DNA from: UBA2767 sp965228625
GTDB lineage: Bacteria; Pseudomonadota; Alphaproteobacteria; Rhizobiales; Methyloligellaceae
NCBI GenBank assembly: GCA_965228625.1
Contig: OZ245829.1
Location: forward strand, 2,790,001 to 2,854,000
DNA length: 64,000 nt
Direction of reading: 5' to 3'
Shown here: positions 17,002-25,487 of the stretch, one piece after another
How positions within the stretch are numbered: position 1 is the first letter of the stretch
How the letters are laid out: every line of letters starts with the position of its first letter
Position numbers and translations under genes: made by a program
Notes under the pieces: generated by a model
Told to the model about the DNA's origin: nothing
What the model saw: the letters and a program-made list of their open reading frames with translations, nothing else
Database searches by the model: none

Positions 17002-18108
17002 ATGGCAAATTACGATCTTCTGCTTTTGCCCGGAGACGGGATCGGCCCCGAGGTGATGGGCGAGGTCGAAGGCGTCGTCGACTGGCTCAACGGCCAGACC
17101 CAGAACAGTTTCAACGTCGAAACGGCCCTTGTCGGCGGCGCCGCGATCGACGCCGACGGCGTTCCGGTGACCGACGAGACCATGGACAAGGCGAAGAAGG
17201 CGGACGCAATCGTCCTCGGCGCCGTGGGGGGCCCGAAGTGGGATGGCGTCCCGTTCGACATTCGCCCGGAAGCCGGCTTGCTGCGGTTGCGCAAGGACCT
17301 GGACCTGTTCGCCAATCTGCGGCCCGCGATCTGTTACCCGGCCCTGGCCGATGCGTCCTCGCTGAAGCGCGAACTCGTCGAGGGCCTCGACATCATGATC
17401 GTACGCGAGTTGACCGGCGGCACCTATTTCGGGGAGCCGAAGGAAATCACCGAGCACGAAAACGGGCACAAACGCGCCGTGGACACGACCGTCTACACCA
17501 CGCCCGAGATCGAGCGCATCGTCCGCGTGGCGTGTGATCTCGCCCGAAAGCGGGGCAAAAAGGTGCATTCCGCTGAAAAGCGCAACGTGATGCATACGGG
17601 CGTGCTGTGGAACGAGGTCGCCGACCGCATCTTCAAGGAGGAGTATTCCGACCTCGAGTGCCATCACATCCTGGCCGACAACTGCGCCATGCAGCTCATT
17701 CGCAATCCCAAGCAGTTCGACGTGCTGGTCACGGACAACCTTTTCGGCGACATGCTGTCGGACGAAGCGGCCATGATGACGGGCTCGCTCGGCATGCTTC
17801 CGTCGGCGTCGCTCGGCGCCGAGGAAGCGGGCAACCGCAAATCGCTCTATGAACCGGTGCACGGCTCCGCGCCCGATATCGCCGGCAAGGGCCTGGCCAA
17901 CCCGATCGCAACCATCGCCAGCTTCGGCATGAGCCTGCGTTACTCATTCGATATGGGCGAGGCCGCCGACATTGTCGACAAGGCCATCGCGAATGTCCTC
18001 GACAGCGGCCTGCGTACCGCCGACATCATGCAGGACGGCATGCAGCAGGTGTCGACGAAGGACATGGGGGCGGCCATCAAATCGGAGATGGGCAAGCTCG
18101 CGGCTTAG
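17002..18108 (+). CDS. leuB: 3-isopropylmalate dehydrogenase
   Basis: A 368-residue NAD-dependent dehydrogenase that oxidises and decarboxylates 3-isopropylmalate. Visible are LPGDGIGPEVM, GAVGGPKWD, the substrate-binding RLRKDLDLFANLRP and VRELTGGTYFGEP, and the metal-binding DNLFGDMLSDEAAMM region. NAD-binding HGSAPDIAGKG is present near the C-terminus. The start at 17002 fits the family. DJ-1 and VOC genes follow on the same strand with short gaps. Confidence 0.97.
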   Translation: MANYDLLLLPGDGIGPEVMGEVEGVVDWLNGQTQNSFNVETALVGGAAIDADGVPVTDETMDKAKKADAIVLGAVGGPKWDGVPFDIRPEAGLLRLRKDLDLFANLRPAICYPALADASSLKRELVEGLDIMIVRELTGGTYFGEPKEITEHENGHKRAVDTTVYTTPEIERIVRVACDLARKRGKKVHSAEKRNVMHTGVLWNEVADRIFKEEYSDLECHHILADNCAMQLIRNPKQFDVLVTDNLFGDMLSDEAAMMTGSLGMLPSASLGAEEAGNRKSLYEPVHGSAPDIAGKGLANPIATIASFGMSLRYSFDMGEAADIVDKAIANVLDSGLRTADIMQDGMQQVSTKDMGAAIKSEMGKLAA

Positions 18109-18123
18109 AAAGGGCCGAACGCC

Positions 18124-18804
18124 ATGACCGACATCGCCATCATCGCCTTTGACGGCGTCACCGACATCGACGTGTGGCTGCACTGGGACTTCCTGAACCG
18201 GCCGCTGACCATGTTTCCCGAGGTGCTGCCCGCCGCGGAAGACGCGCCGGCGGAGGACGCGGAGGACGACGCCGATGGCGAGGAAGAGACCGGCGACTAC
18301 GCCGAACCGATGCGCGGCCGCAACTGGTCGGTGATGATCCTCGGCACGAAACCGCAACACGTGACCGCGGCCGGGTACGAGTTGCGCACGCACGGGCCCA
18401 TCGAGAGCGCCCGCGACATGGACGCGGTGGTCGTCGCCAGCGGACCGGCCACGCGCGAGCTCATGAACGACGCGGAGTTTCTCGCGCGTCTGCTGCTCGA
18501 TCCCGAAGATCAGTATGTCTGTTCGCAATGCTCGGGCGCCCTGATCCTAGCCGGGTCCGGCCTGCTGGCGGGTGTGGAGGCGACCACCTACCCGACCGCG
18601 CGCGCGGCACTTGAGAGCAAGGGCGCGCTCTTCGTCGAGAAGCCGCTCGTGACGCATGAGCGCATGGCGATGGCTGCCGGATGTCTTGCCGGGGTCGAGC
18701 TCGACCGCTGGCTCCTGACGCAACTGATCGACAAGGAGACGGCGGACAAGTGCATCGATTCCGGCCTTGGCTGGGGCCAGGGCATCGAACGGGTCTACGC
18801 TTAG
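18124..18804 (+). CDS. DJ-1/PfpI family protein with acidic insert
   Basis: A 226-residue protein of the DJ-1/PfpI (GATase1-like) fold. The nucleophile elbow is CSQCSGALILAGSGLL with Cys136 in the expected place, and ATTYPTARAALES follows. Members are deglycases, hydratases or AraC-like regulatory domains. Residues 38-62 are an unusual strongly acidic stretch that interrupts the first part of the fold. It begins 15 bases after leuB and is probably in one operon with leuB and the VOC gene. Confidence 0.82.
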   Translation: MTDIAIIAFDGVTDIDVWLHWDFLNRPLTMFPEVLPAAEDAPAEDAEDDADGEEETGDYAEPMRGRNWSVMILGTKPQHVTAAGYELRTHGPIESARDMDAVVVASGPATRELMNDAEFLARLLLDPEDQYVCSQCSGALILAGSGLLAGVEATTYPTARAALESKGALFVEKPLVTHERMAMAAGCLAGVELDRWLLTQLIDKETADKCIDSGLGWGQGIERVYA

Positions 18805-18828
18805 GCGCAACTGGAGCGGAGCAAGAAC

Positions 18829-19224
18829 ATGGGCAACAAGCCGGTCATAGAGGACGCCGTCGCCATCGTGCCGGTAAGCGATATCGAGGCAACCGTCGAT
18901 TTCTACGCGGACGTGCTCGGTTTCGAGCGGCGTTTCGTTTCCGATGACAAGACCTTCGCCATCGTCGTGCATGGCGACGCGGCGCTGCATTTCGTCCACA
19001 CCGACGACGCCGACGTGCTGAAGGCCACGGCGAACAACATTTCCGTCTATCTCTGGGTCAACGGGGTCGACGACCTCTACGCCGCGTACAAGCCGAAGCT
19101 GGACACACTCGGGGACGGCCGGGTGCGCGCGCCGTTCACGCAGGACTACGGCATGCGCGAGTTCCACGTGAAAGACCCGGACGGATGCCTGCTGTTCTTC
19201 GGCGAGGATGCCTCGGGAACGTGA
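18829..19224 (+). CDS. VOC family (glyoxalase/bleomycin resistance-like) protein
   Basis: A 131-residue vicinal oxygen chelate protein made of two beta-alpha-beta-beta-beta modules: VAIVPVSDIEATVDFYADVLGFE and ISVYLWVNGVDDLYAAYKPKL, with FHVKDPDGCLLFFGE at the end. The last Glu is a usual metal ligand. Substrate unknown. It has a GGAG site and lies 24 bases after the DJ-1 gene. The 260-base stretch after it contains no gene that I can support. Confidence 0.88.
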   Translation: MGNKPVIEDAVAIVPVSDIEATVDFYADVLGFERRFVSDDKTFAIVVHGDAALHFVHTDDADVLKATANNISVYLWVNGVDDLYAAYKPKLDTLGDGRVRAPFTQDYGMREFHVKDPDGCLLFFGEDASGT

Positions 19225-19484
19225 GCGCGGCGCCCTCGAGCCCTTTCCACCAAGCTCACACGCCAATTGAGAAACAGAATTGACCCGGACTTGCCCGTGA
19301 AGGCTCTGGTCCGGCCCGCGGGCGCGATTGCCCGTGTTGGACTCATCGTTTCTCAGACTTTGGTTCTATGAGGTTTGTCACATAACCGTCTTACTTGAGA
19401 CCGGGCGACGCGTCAGCGGTTGGCAGGCGGCACACGCGGCCGTCGCGCAATACGTCACATAAGATCGGACAAGGGGGATCGCCG

Positions 19485-19919
19485 ATGACAACGACCTTTC
19501 TTGTGGCCATCGACGGCAGCGAAGGGAGCCTCAGGGCGACGAACTGCGCTGTCGAACGGGCGAAGGCCGGCAATGCCGAGCTTGTGCTCGCCTACGTGAT
19601 CGAATGGTCGCCATACAGCTTCAACACACCCGAGGAACTGGCGGAGCGTCATAAGCGCCGTGAGGAGGAAATTGCCCGGGCCCACAACACCGTTCTCGAT
19701 CCGGTCGCCGCATCGCTCAAGGACAAGGGCGTCGAGGTCGAGACCGACGTGCGCCACGGGCATGCGGCGGAAACGCTGGTCGAGCTCGCCAAGGAACATG
19801 ATGCGGCGCAGATCTTCATCGGGCGCAAGGGCGAGTCGCGGATGAAGACGCTGCTGTTCGGCAGCGTCGCCGGAACGCTCGTCCAGATCTCGCCGGTTCC
19901 CGTCACCGTCGTTCCCTGA
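19485..19919 (+). CDS. Universal stress protein (UspA family)
   Basis: A 144-residue UspA domain: FLVAIDGSEGSLRATNCAVERA at the N-terminus and the ATP-binding C-terminal motif IGRKGESRMKTLLFGSVAGTL followed by PVPVTVVP. The G-2x-G-9x-G(S/T)-type layout suggests the ATP-binding subclass. The ATG at 19485 has a strong AAGGGGGA site. It lies 37 bases before the AGCS symporter and is probably co-transcribed with it. Confidence 0.93.
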   Translation: MTTTFLVAIDGSEGSLRATNCAVERAKAGNAELVLAYVIEWSPYSFNTPEELAERHKRREEEIARAHNTVLDPVAASLKDKGVEVETDVRHGHAAETLVELAKEHDAAQIFIGRKGESRMKTLLFGSVAGTLVQISPVPVTVVP

Positions 19920-19956
19920 CTCAAGGAGATTTCAAGACACCACAAGGGGGAGTGTC

Positions 19957-21480
19957 ATGAAGAGATATTTGCTAGCAGCGCTCACGCTGATGCTGATGAG
20001 CGCTCCCGCCACCGCCGCCGGATTTGACGAAACGATCAATACGGCGACCGCGCCGATCGCGAAATGGTTCGGCAGTGTCGTGTTCTTCAAGGTGCCGATC
20101 GGCGACGCAGAGCTGCCGCTCGTGGTGCTGTGGCTGGTGGTCGGCGCGCTGTTTTTCACGCTCTATATGGGTTTCATCAATATTCGCGGGTTCAAGCACG
20201 CCATCGAACTGGTTCGTGGCGACTACGCCAATCCGAAGGATGCGGGCGAGGTCTCGCACTTCCAGGCGCTCGCAACGGCCGTGTCCGGCACTGTCGGCAT
20301 CGGCAATATCGGCGGCGTCGCCGTCGCCGTGACCGTCGGCGGTCCGGGTGCCACGCTGTGGCTGATCATCGCCGGGTTTCTCGGCATGTCGACCAAGTTC
20401 GTCGAGTGCACGCTCGGCGTCAAATACCGCAACGAGAACCCCGACGGATCGGTTTCCGGCGGTCCCATGTACTATTTGCGCAAGGGTTTCGCCGAACGCG
20501 ACATGGAGGGCTTCGGCAAGTTTGTCGGCGCGTTCTACGCCGTCGGCATCTGTCTGGGTGCGCTCGGCATCGGCAACATGTTCCAGTCGAACCAGGCCTT
20601 CGTGCAGTTCGTGAACGTGACCGGCGGCACCCAGGAAAGCTGGTTCGCCGACAAGGGCTGGCTGTTCGGCATCGTCATGGCGCTGGTGGTCGGGTCCGTC
20701 ATTATCGGCGGCATCAAGTCCATCGCGCGGGTGACCGAGAAGATCGTGCCGTTCATGGCGATCTTCTATTGCCTGTTCGCGCTGATCGTCATCGGCATGA
20801 ATTACGACGCCATCCCGCAGGCGGTCGCCAACATCTTCACCGGCGCCATGACCGGCGAGGGCGTTGTCGGCGGTGCGCTGGGCGCACTGATCATCGGCTT
20901 CCAGCGGGCGGTGTTCTCCAACGAGGCGGGCATCGGCTCCGCGTCCATCGCCCATTCGGCGGTGCGGACCAACGAGCCTGTCACCGAGGGCGTGGTGTCG
21001 CTGCTCGAGCCGTTCATCGACACGATCATCATCTGCACGATCACGGCGCTGGTGATCGGCACCGCTGCGGTCGCCGAGCCCGGTTTCGCGCTGGTCGGCC
21101 AGCAGGGCATCGCCATGACGTCAGCCGCCTTCGAGCGGGAGATCTCCTGGTTCCCGATCCCGCTGGCATTCGCGGCCATGATGTTCGCGTTCTCGACCAT
21201 GATCTCCTGGTCGTATTACGGCCTGAAGGGCTGGACGTACCTGTTCGGCGAGGGTCAGACCATGGACCGCGTCTACAAGGCGATCTTCTGCTTTTTCGTG
21301 GCCCTGGGATGCATGGTCCAACTCGGTCCGATCCTGGATATCTCCGATGCGTTCGTGTTCCTGATCTGCGTTCCGAACATTCTCGGACTGTATTTCCTGG
21401 CACCGATCGTGAAGCGGGAAACGGAATCCTACTTCGCCCGCATCAAGAGCGGCGAAATCAAGAGGTACAAGCATACCTGA
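19957..21480 (+). CDS. Sodium:alanine symporter (AGCS family)
   Basis: A 507-residue transporter with about eleven membrane segments. Family motifs include VSGTVGIGNIGGVAVAVTVGGPGA, GVKYRNENPDGSVSGGPMYYL and FQRAVFSNEAGIGSASIAHSA. It imports alanine or glycine with Na+ across the inner membrane. The first 21 residues resemble a signal peptide, which longer AGCS members share. It has a GGGGGAG ribosome binding site and a terminator behind. Confidence 0.95.
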   Translation: MKRYLLAALTLMLMSAPATAAGFDETINTATAPIAKWFGSVVFFKVPIGDAELPLVVLWLVVGALFFTLYMGFINIRGFKHAIELVRGDYANPKDAGEVSHFQALATAVSGTVGIGNIGGVAVAVTVGGPGATLWLIIAGFLGMSTKFVECTLGVKYRNENPDGSVSGGPMYYLRKGFAERDMEGFGKFVGAFYAVGICLGALGIGNMFQSNQAFVQFVNVTGGTQESWFADKGWLFGIVMALVVGSVIIGGIKSIARVTEKIVPFMAIFYCLFALIVIGMNYDAIPQAVANIFTGAMTGEGVVGGALGALIIGFQRAVFSNEAGIGSASIAHSAVRTNEPVTEGVVSLLEPFIDTIIICTITALVIGTAAVAEPGFALVGQQGIAMTSAAFEREISWFPIPLAFAAMMFAFSTMISWSYYGLKGWTYLFGEGQTMDRVYKAIFCFFVALGCMVQLGPILDISDAFVFLICVPNILGLYFLAPIVKRETESYFARIKSGEIKRYKHT

Positions 21481-21505
21481 CATTGACGGGTATGCGTCTC
21501 CCAAG

Positions 21506-21535
21506 ACCCGGCTCCACACAGGGGCCGGGTTTTTT
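21506..21535 (+). terminator. Rho-independent terminator after the AGCS symporter
   Basis: ACCCGGC pairs with GCCGGGT, followed by a run of Ts. It lies 25 bases after the stop and before the convergent cytochrome b561 gene. Confidence 0.85.
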
Positions 21536-21539
21536 CGCC

Positions 21540-22085
21540 TTAACTGATATGCGACCCGAGCATACGCCGGAGCGTGCCGTCCCTGTCCATGTAGTGGTGC
21601 TTCAGCGCGCCGAGGACATGCAGCACGATGATCGCGATCAATGCCCACCCGGCCCAGTAGTGGATGAAGCTGCCAGTGTCGCCGAGCCAGGGGATTTTCT
21701 CGGCCGGCGGACCGATATTGAACAGGCCCAGAACCGGCACGGGATGACCCTTGCCATATGACAGGGCCGCGCCGGAAAGCGGCATGGCCAGGGTCGCGAC
21801 GAGCAGGCTGTAGTGCACGGCGGCCGCAAGGGTGTGTTGCCACCACGGATACGCGCCCGCCGGCTCCGGCATCCCGTTCTGCCACCTCCAGAGAATGCGC
21901 AGCGCCGCGACGATGAACACCGTCGTGCCGGCCAGCTTGTGATAGTTGTAGAGATCGCTCCGCCACTCGCCGTTGGGCAGGTCGGTCATGTAGAGACCGA
22001 CCGCAAGCAGGCAGATGATCGTGATACCGATCACCCAGTGCAACGTGACCGTCAGGGGGCTGAAGCGTTCGCGCGTGTCGGCCAT
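21540..22085 (-). CDS. Cytochrome b561 family protein
   Basis: A 181-residue four-helix diheme cytochrome b of the inner membrane. Candidate haem ligands are the His in TLHWVIG, YNYHKLAG, AAVHYSLL and IVLHVLGALKHHY. Members oxidise quinol or pass electrons to superoxide or periplasmic partners. The ATG at 22085 has GAGG upstream; the frame runs back to 22145 but without a site. Confidence 0.9.
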   Translation of the reverse strand: MADTRERFSPLTVTLHWVIGITIICLLAVGLYMTDLPNGEWRSDLYNYHKLAGTTVFIVAALRILWRWQNGMPEPAGAYPWWQHTLAAAVHYSLLVATLAMPLSGAALSYGKGHPVPVLGLFNIGPPAEKIPWLGDTGSFIHYWAGWALIAIIVLHVLGALKHHYMDRDGTLRRMLGSHIS

Positions 22086-22229
22086 GGAGGTACCTCGTGT
22101 GCTTGTCATCCCGCGGCTCCAACCCGGCCTTCGAGACATAAACACGTAGGAACCTTGATTTATTCACGACCTCGCGCGCGACACGCAATACGTGCGCAGT
22201 CAAATGTCGGTGACCGCACGTTCCGGGTT

Positions 22230-22616
22230 CTAGTTGTTCGCACCCGAAGAGGCGGTCCCGTCCTGAGAGACGGTTCCGTCATCGGCAATGCCGGCGCGGC
22301 GCAGTTGCGGGCCAAGTTGGCCGCTGATGCCCATGAAATACATGCGCAAACCGCTCATCAGCGACCAGAGCGCCGCCTCCGGCCCGGCAAACATCACGGG
22401 AATGTTGTGCTGCACCAGCCAATGCGCGGTCCAGGCGGTCACATATCCGGCGGCGATACCCGCCGCCGCGATCCACCAGATCTCGTAGATGATCGCAACG
22501 ACGATCGAAACCAGGATAACCGTGATTCCCACGTAGTGAATCAACCGCGTTTTGCGCATTGAGTGTGCCCGCAGATACATGAGCCAGAATGCGTCATAGG
22601 TCTTTTCGTCAGACAT
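22230..22616 (-). CDS. DUF962/Mpo1-like membrane protein
   Basis: A 128-residue protein with the family pattern: FWLMYLRAHSMRKTRLIHYVG, two hydrophobic helices, then AHWLVQHNIPVMFAGPEAALWS. The conserved His residues resemble those of yeast Mpo1, a dioxygenase in fatty acid alpha-oxidation. The bacterial role is not established. The C-terminal 25 residues are polar and probably disordered. Confidence 0.85.
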   Translation of the reverse strand: MSDEKTYDAFWLMYLRAHSMRKTRLIHYVGITVILVSIVVAIIYEIWWIAAAGIAAGYVTAWTAHWLVQHNIPVMFAGPEAALWSLMSGLRMYFMGISGQLGPQLRRAGIADDGTVSQDGTASSGANN

Positions 22617-22799
22617 GGTGTTTCCTCTGATCGATGCGGCGAGCCCACGGACGGCGCGCCGTATCGTAGTATCTATGGCGCCGAATCAGAAAAACCAGCA
22701 GTGATTATGTAAAAAATTCGCGGTCGGACCTTTTTCGGTATGCTCGACCGTGAAACAGACGGTTCGCAAATCCTTTACTTTGCACCGCGCATAACCTAA

Positions 22800-22823
22800 A
22801 TCCCGCGCTAGACGCGCCGGGAT
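22800..22823 (+). promoter_or_regulatory. Hairpin in the asd leader
   Basis: ATCCCGCGC pairs with GCGCCGGGAT with one bulged base and a five-base loop, ending about 28 bases before the asd start. It may affect asd translation or transcription. No known riboswitch is recognised. The upstream 235-base gap otherwise shows nothing I can name. Confidence 0.3.
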
Positions 22824-22851
22824 CGTCCGGCCGCATGTTTTGGAGAGTCCG

Positions 22852-23877
22852 ATGAGCTACAACATCGCCGTCGTCGGCGCCACGGGGAACGTGGGCCGCG
22901 AACTGTTGGAAATCCTCGCCGACCGCGAGTTTCCGGTGAACGAAGTCTTCGCAATTGCCTCGCGCCGCTCGCTGGGCACCGAGGTCTCGTTCGGCGACAA
23001 AACGCTCAAATGCGAGGACCTGGAGCAGTTCGACTTCTCGCGGGCGGACATCGCACTGATGTCGGCCGGCGGCGCAATTTCGAAGGAGTGGGCGCCGAAG
23101 ATCGCCGCCAAGGGCTGCGTTGTCATCGACAATTCGTCGGCCTGGCGCTACGACCCCGACGTTCCCCTTATCGTTCCGGAAGTGAACGCCGACGCGGTTG
23201 CGGGCTTTGCCAAGAAGAACATCATCGCCAACCCGAACTGTTCGACCGCGGAACTGATGGTGGCTTTGAAGCCGCTGCATGACGCCGCGACCATCAAGCG
23301 CGTCGTCGTCGCGACCTATCAGTCCGTCTCGGGTGCGGGCAAGGAGGCAATGGAGGAGCTCTGGAACCAGACCAAGGGCATCTTCGTCACCGATACGCCG
23401 ACGCCGGAGAAGTTCACCAAGCAGATCGCCTTCAACGTCATTCCCCATATCGACGTGTTCATGGAGGACGGCTCCACCAAGGAAGAGTGGAAGATGGTCG
23501 CCGAGACCAAGAAGATCCTCGACCCGAGCATCAAGCTCACCGCGACCTGCGTGCGCGTGCCGGTGTTCGTCGGCCACGCCGAAGCGGTGAACATCGAGTT
23601 CGAGAAGCCGATCACCGCCGATGAAGCGCGCGCGATCCTGCGCGAGGCGCCGGGATGCCTGGTCGTCGACAAGCACGAGGACGGCGGTTACGTCACACCG
23701 GTCGAATGCGTCGGCGACTATGCCACGTTCATTTCGCGCATCCGCGAGGACGGAACCGTCGAGCACGGCCTGAACATCTGGGTCGTCTCCGACAACCTGC
23801 GCAAGGGCGCGGCGCTCAACACCGTGCAGATCGCGGAAACGCTGATCAACCGGGGGCTGCTCAAACAGGCGGCCTGA
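22852..23877 (+). CDS. asd: Aspartate-semialdehyde dehydrogenase
   Basis: A 341-residue NADPH enzyme that reduces aspartyl phosphate to aspartate semialdehyde on the route to lysine, threonine, methionine and diaminopimelate. The dinucleotide motif VGATGNVGRELL is at the N-terminus, the acyl-forming Cys is Cys130 in NPNCSTAEL, and QSVSGAGKEAMEEL and the proton-transfer His in VPVFVGHAEAVN are present. The start at 22852 has a GGAGA site; a TTG at 22840 would overlap that site. Confidence 0.97.
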   Translation: MSYNIAVVGATGNVGRELLEILADREFPVNEVFAIASRRSLGTEVSFGDKTLKCEDLEQFDFSRADIALMSAGGAISKEWAPKIAAKGCVVIDNSSAWRYDPDVPLIVPEVNADAVAGFAKKNIIANPNCSTAELMVALKPLHDAATIKRVVVATYQSVSGAGKEAMEELWNQTKGIFVTDTPTPEKFTKQIAFNVIPHIDVFMEDGSTKEEWKMVAETKKILDPSIKLTATCVRVPVFVGHAEAVNIEFEKPITADEARAILREAPGCLVVDKHEDGGYVTPVECVGDYATFISRIREDGTVEHGLNIWVVSDNLRKGAALNTVQIAETLINRGLLKQAA

Positions 23878-23918
23878 GGGCGATACCCGATGCGCGGCGG
23901 CAATTGCCGAGACCGGAC

Positions 23919-24620
23919 GTGAGCCGCAACAGAAACGAAAACAGTGGCCACCATATTCAGAGGATCGGCTGGCTGCGAGCCGCCGTGTTGGGCGCCAATG
24001 ACGGTATTCTGTCGACGTCCAGCCTGATTGTGGGGGTCGCCGCGGCATCGCCGGGCAAGCCCGCCATCCTGCTCGCGGGTATTGCAGGGCTCGCCGCCGG
24101 CGCCATGTCGATGGCTGCCGGCGAGTATGTCTCAGTCAGCTCGCAATCCGATACCGAACACGCCGACCTCGCAGCCGAGCAGCGCGAACTTCAGGAAAAC
24201 CCGAAAGGCGCGCTTGAAAAGCTGACGCAGATCTATGTCGACCGCGGCCTGCAGAGTTCGCTTGCACGGAAGGTCGCAACGCAACTGACGGCCCGGGACG
24301 GTCTCGCGGCGCATGCGCGCGATGAATTGGGCATATCGGAATCCGTGGTGCCCCGGCCGGTACAGGCGGCAATGGCGTCCGCTGCGTCCTTTTCCATCGG
24401 CGCGGCGGTTCCGCTTGCCGCGGCCATGATCGCTCCCGAACCAGCTGTAATTGCCGCGGTCTCGATGTCCTCTCTCGCCAGCCTGGCGGTGCTAGGTGCG
24501 CTGTCGGCGGAAGCCGGCGGTGCAAGCAAGCTGAACGCCGCCGTCCGCGTGACATTCTGGGGCGCGCTGGCAATGGCCGTCACCGCGGGAATCGGCAAGG
24601 TGTTTGGCACCGTCGTCTGA
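23919..24620 (+). CDS. VIT1/CCC1 family (DUF125) membrane protein
   Basis: A 233-residue protein with the VIT signature RIGWLRAAVLGANDGILSTSSLIVGVAAA, then GAMSMAAGEYVSVSSQSDTEHADL and three C-terminal helices. Homologues transport Fe2+ or Mn2+; bacterial ones may be metal detoxifiers or nodulin-21-like. The charged middle part (TEHADLAAEQRELQ) matches the metal-binding helix region. GTG at 23919 is the only start close to the family N-terminus; the frame continues back into asd but without homology. Confidence 0.88.
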   Translation: MSRNRNENSGHHIQRIGWLRAAVLGANDGILSTSSLIVGVAAASPGKPAILLAGIAGLAAGAMSMAAGEYVSVSSQSDTEHADLAAEQRELQENPKGALEKLTQIYVDRGLQSSLARKVATQLTARDGLAAHARDELGISESVVPRPVQAAMASAASFSIGAAVPLAAAMIAPEPAVIAAVSMSSLASLAVLGALSAEAGGASKLNAAVRVTFWGALAMAVTAGIGKVFGTVV

Positions 24621-24719
24621 ATTGCCGATGGCGAACCGTTGCTGCGTGGACTGTCAGGTGTGCCACCAAGTGCCTCCGGCGATTGATAGGGTGATCTCAC
24701 GCGGCGTATAAATCTCCTC

Positions 24720-25436
24720 ATGAGCAATCCGAACATGCGGAAGTCCGACACACACCCCAACCTTCGGCCCAAGGACGCGGCGACGCTGATCGTCATCGAC
24801 CGGTCCGGCGCCGAGCCGAAAGTGCTGATGGGGCAGCGCCATCTGAACAGCCCGTTCATGCCCGGCATGTATGTGTTTCCGGGCGGGCGCGTCGACCGCG
24901 GCGACAGCCGCCTCAACGTGCCCGACCGGCTGCACCAGACGGTCGAACGCAAACTCCTCAGCGACATGAAGGGGATTGCGAGCCCGAGACGGGCGCAGGC
25001 GCTCGCCCTTGCCGCCATTCGCGAGACGGCGGAGGAAACCGGGCTGCTGATCGGCGCGCGGAGCGGCGCGCCGTGGTCCACCTCGTCGCCGGCATGGCGC
25101 CCCTTTACCGACCGTGGCCTGACACCGTCGCTCTCGGCGCTGACGTTCTTCCTGAGGGCCATTACCCCGCCGCGGCAGGTGCGGCGGTTCGACACGCGGT
25201 TTTTCTGCGCGCCCGCCGAGGCCATCGCCCACCGCTTGCCCAACGAGAACGACGAGTTGCTCAACCTGCACTGGCTGACCTTCGACGCGGCCCTGACCCT
25301 CGAGCTGCCAAGGATCACCCGGTTCGCGCTCGAAACGCTGCAGGTGAAACTGGGCCGGAACCGGTATCCGTCGCCGCGGGACGACATCGCCTACTTTTTC
25401 AGGCGCAACGGGAAATTCCACCGTGAAACGCTTTAG
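24720..25436 (+). CDS. Nudix hydrolase, NUDT19-like
   Basis: A 238-residue hydrolase. GMYVFPGGRVDRGD starts a split Nudix box whose helix ALAAIRETAEETGLLIG follows about 45 residues later, the layout of the NUDT19/RP2 group, which hydrolyse CoA derivatives. The long insertion between the two halves is a family trait. It lies just upstream of an acyl-CoA synthetase gene, which fits a role in acyl-CoA or CoA turnover (inference). Confidence 0.85.
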   Translation: MSNPNMRKSDTHPNLRPKDAATLIVIDRSGAEPKVLMGQRHLNSPFMPGMYVFPGGRVDRGDSRLNVPDRLHQTVERKLLSDMKGIASPRRAQALALAAIRETAEETGLLIGARSGAPWSTSSPAWRPFTDRGLTPSLSALTFFLRAITPPRQVRRFDTRFFCAPAEAIAHRLPNENDELLNLHWLTFDAALTLELPRITRFALETLQVKLGRNRYPSPRDDIAYFFRRNGKFHRETL

Positions 25437-25487
25437 GACACGGCACCCGGGAGCGGTCATTGTCCCGGCGGCGCCCGGGACGGGCCC

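Noticed and set aside
16459..17862. 467-codon minus-strand frame across cupin and leuB
   Set aside because: It is antisense to leuB and frame-shifted through the cupin gene; no family pattern.
19377..19462. Two copies of GTCACATAA, 77 bases apart, upstream of the UspA gene
   Set aside because: Nine bases is short and no palindrome or known regulator matches; could be chance.
22705..24048. Minus-strand frame opposite asd
   Set aside because: Antisense to a certain gene and reads as low-complexity His/Arg/Asp-rich protein.
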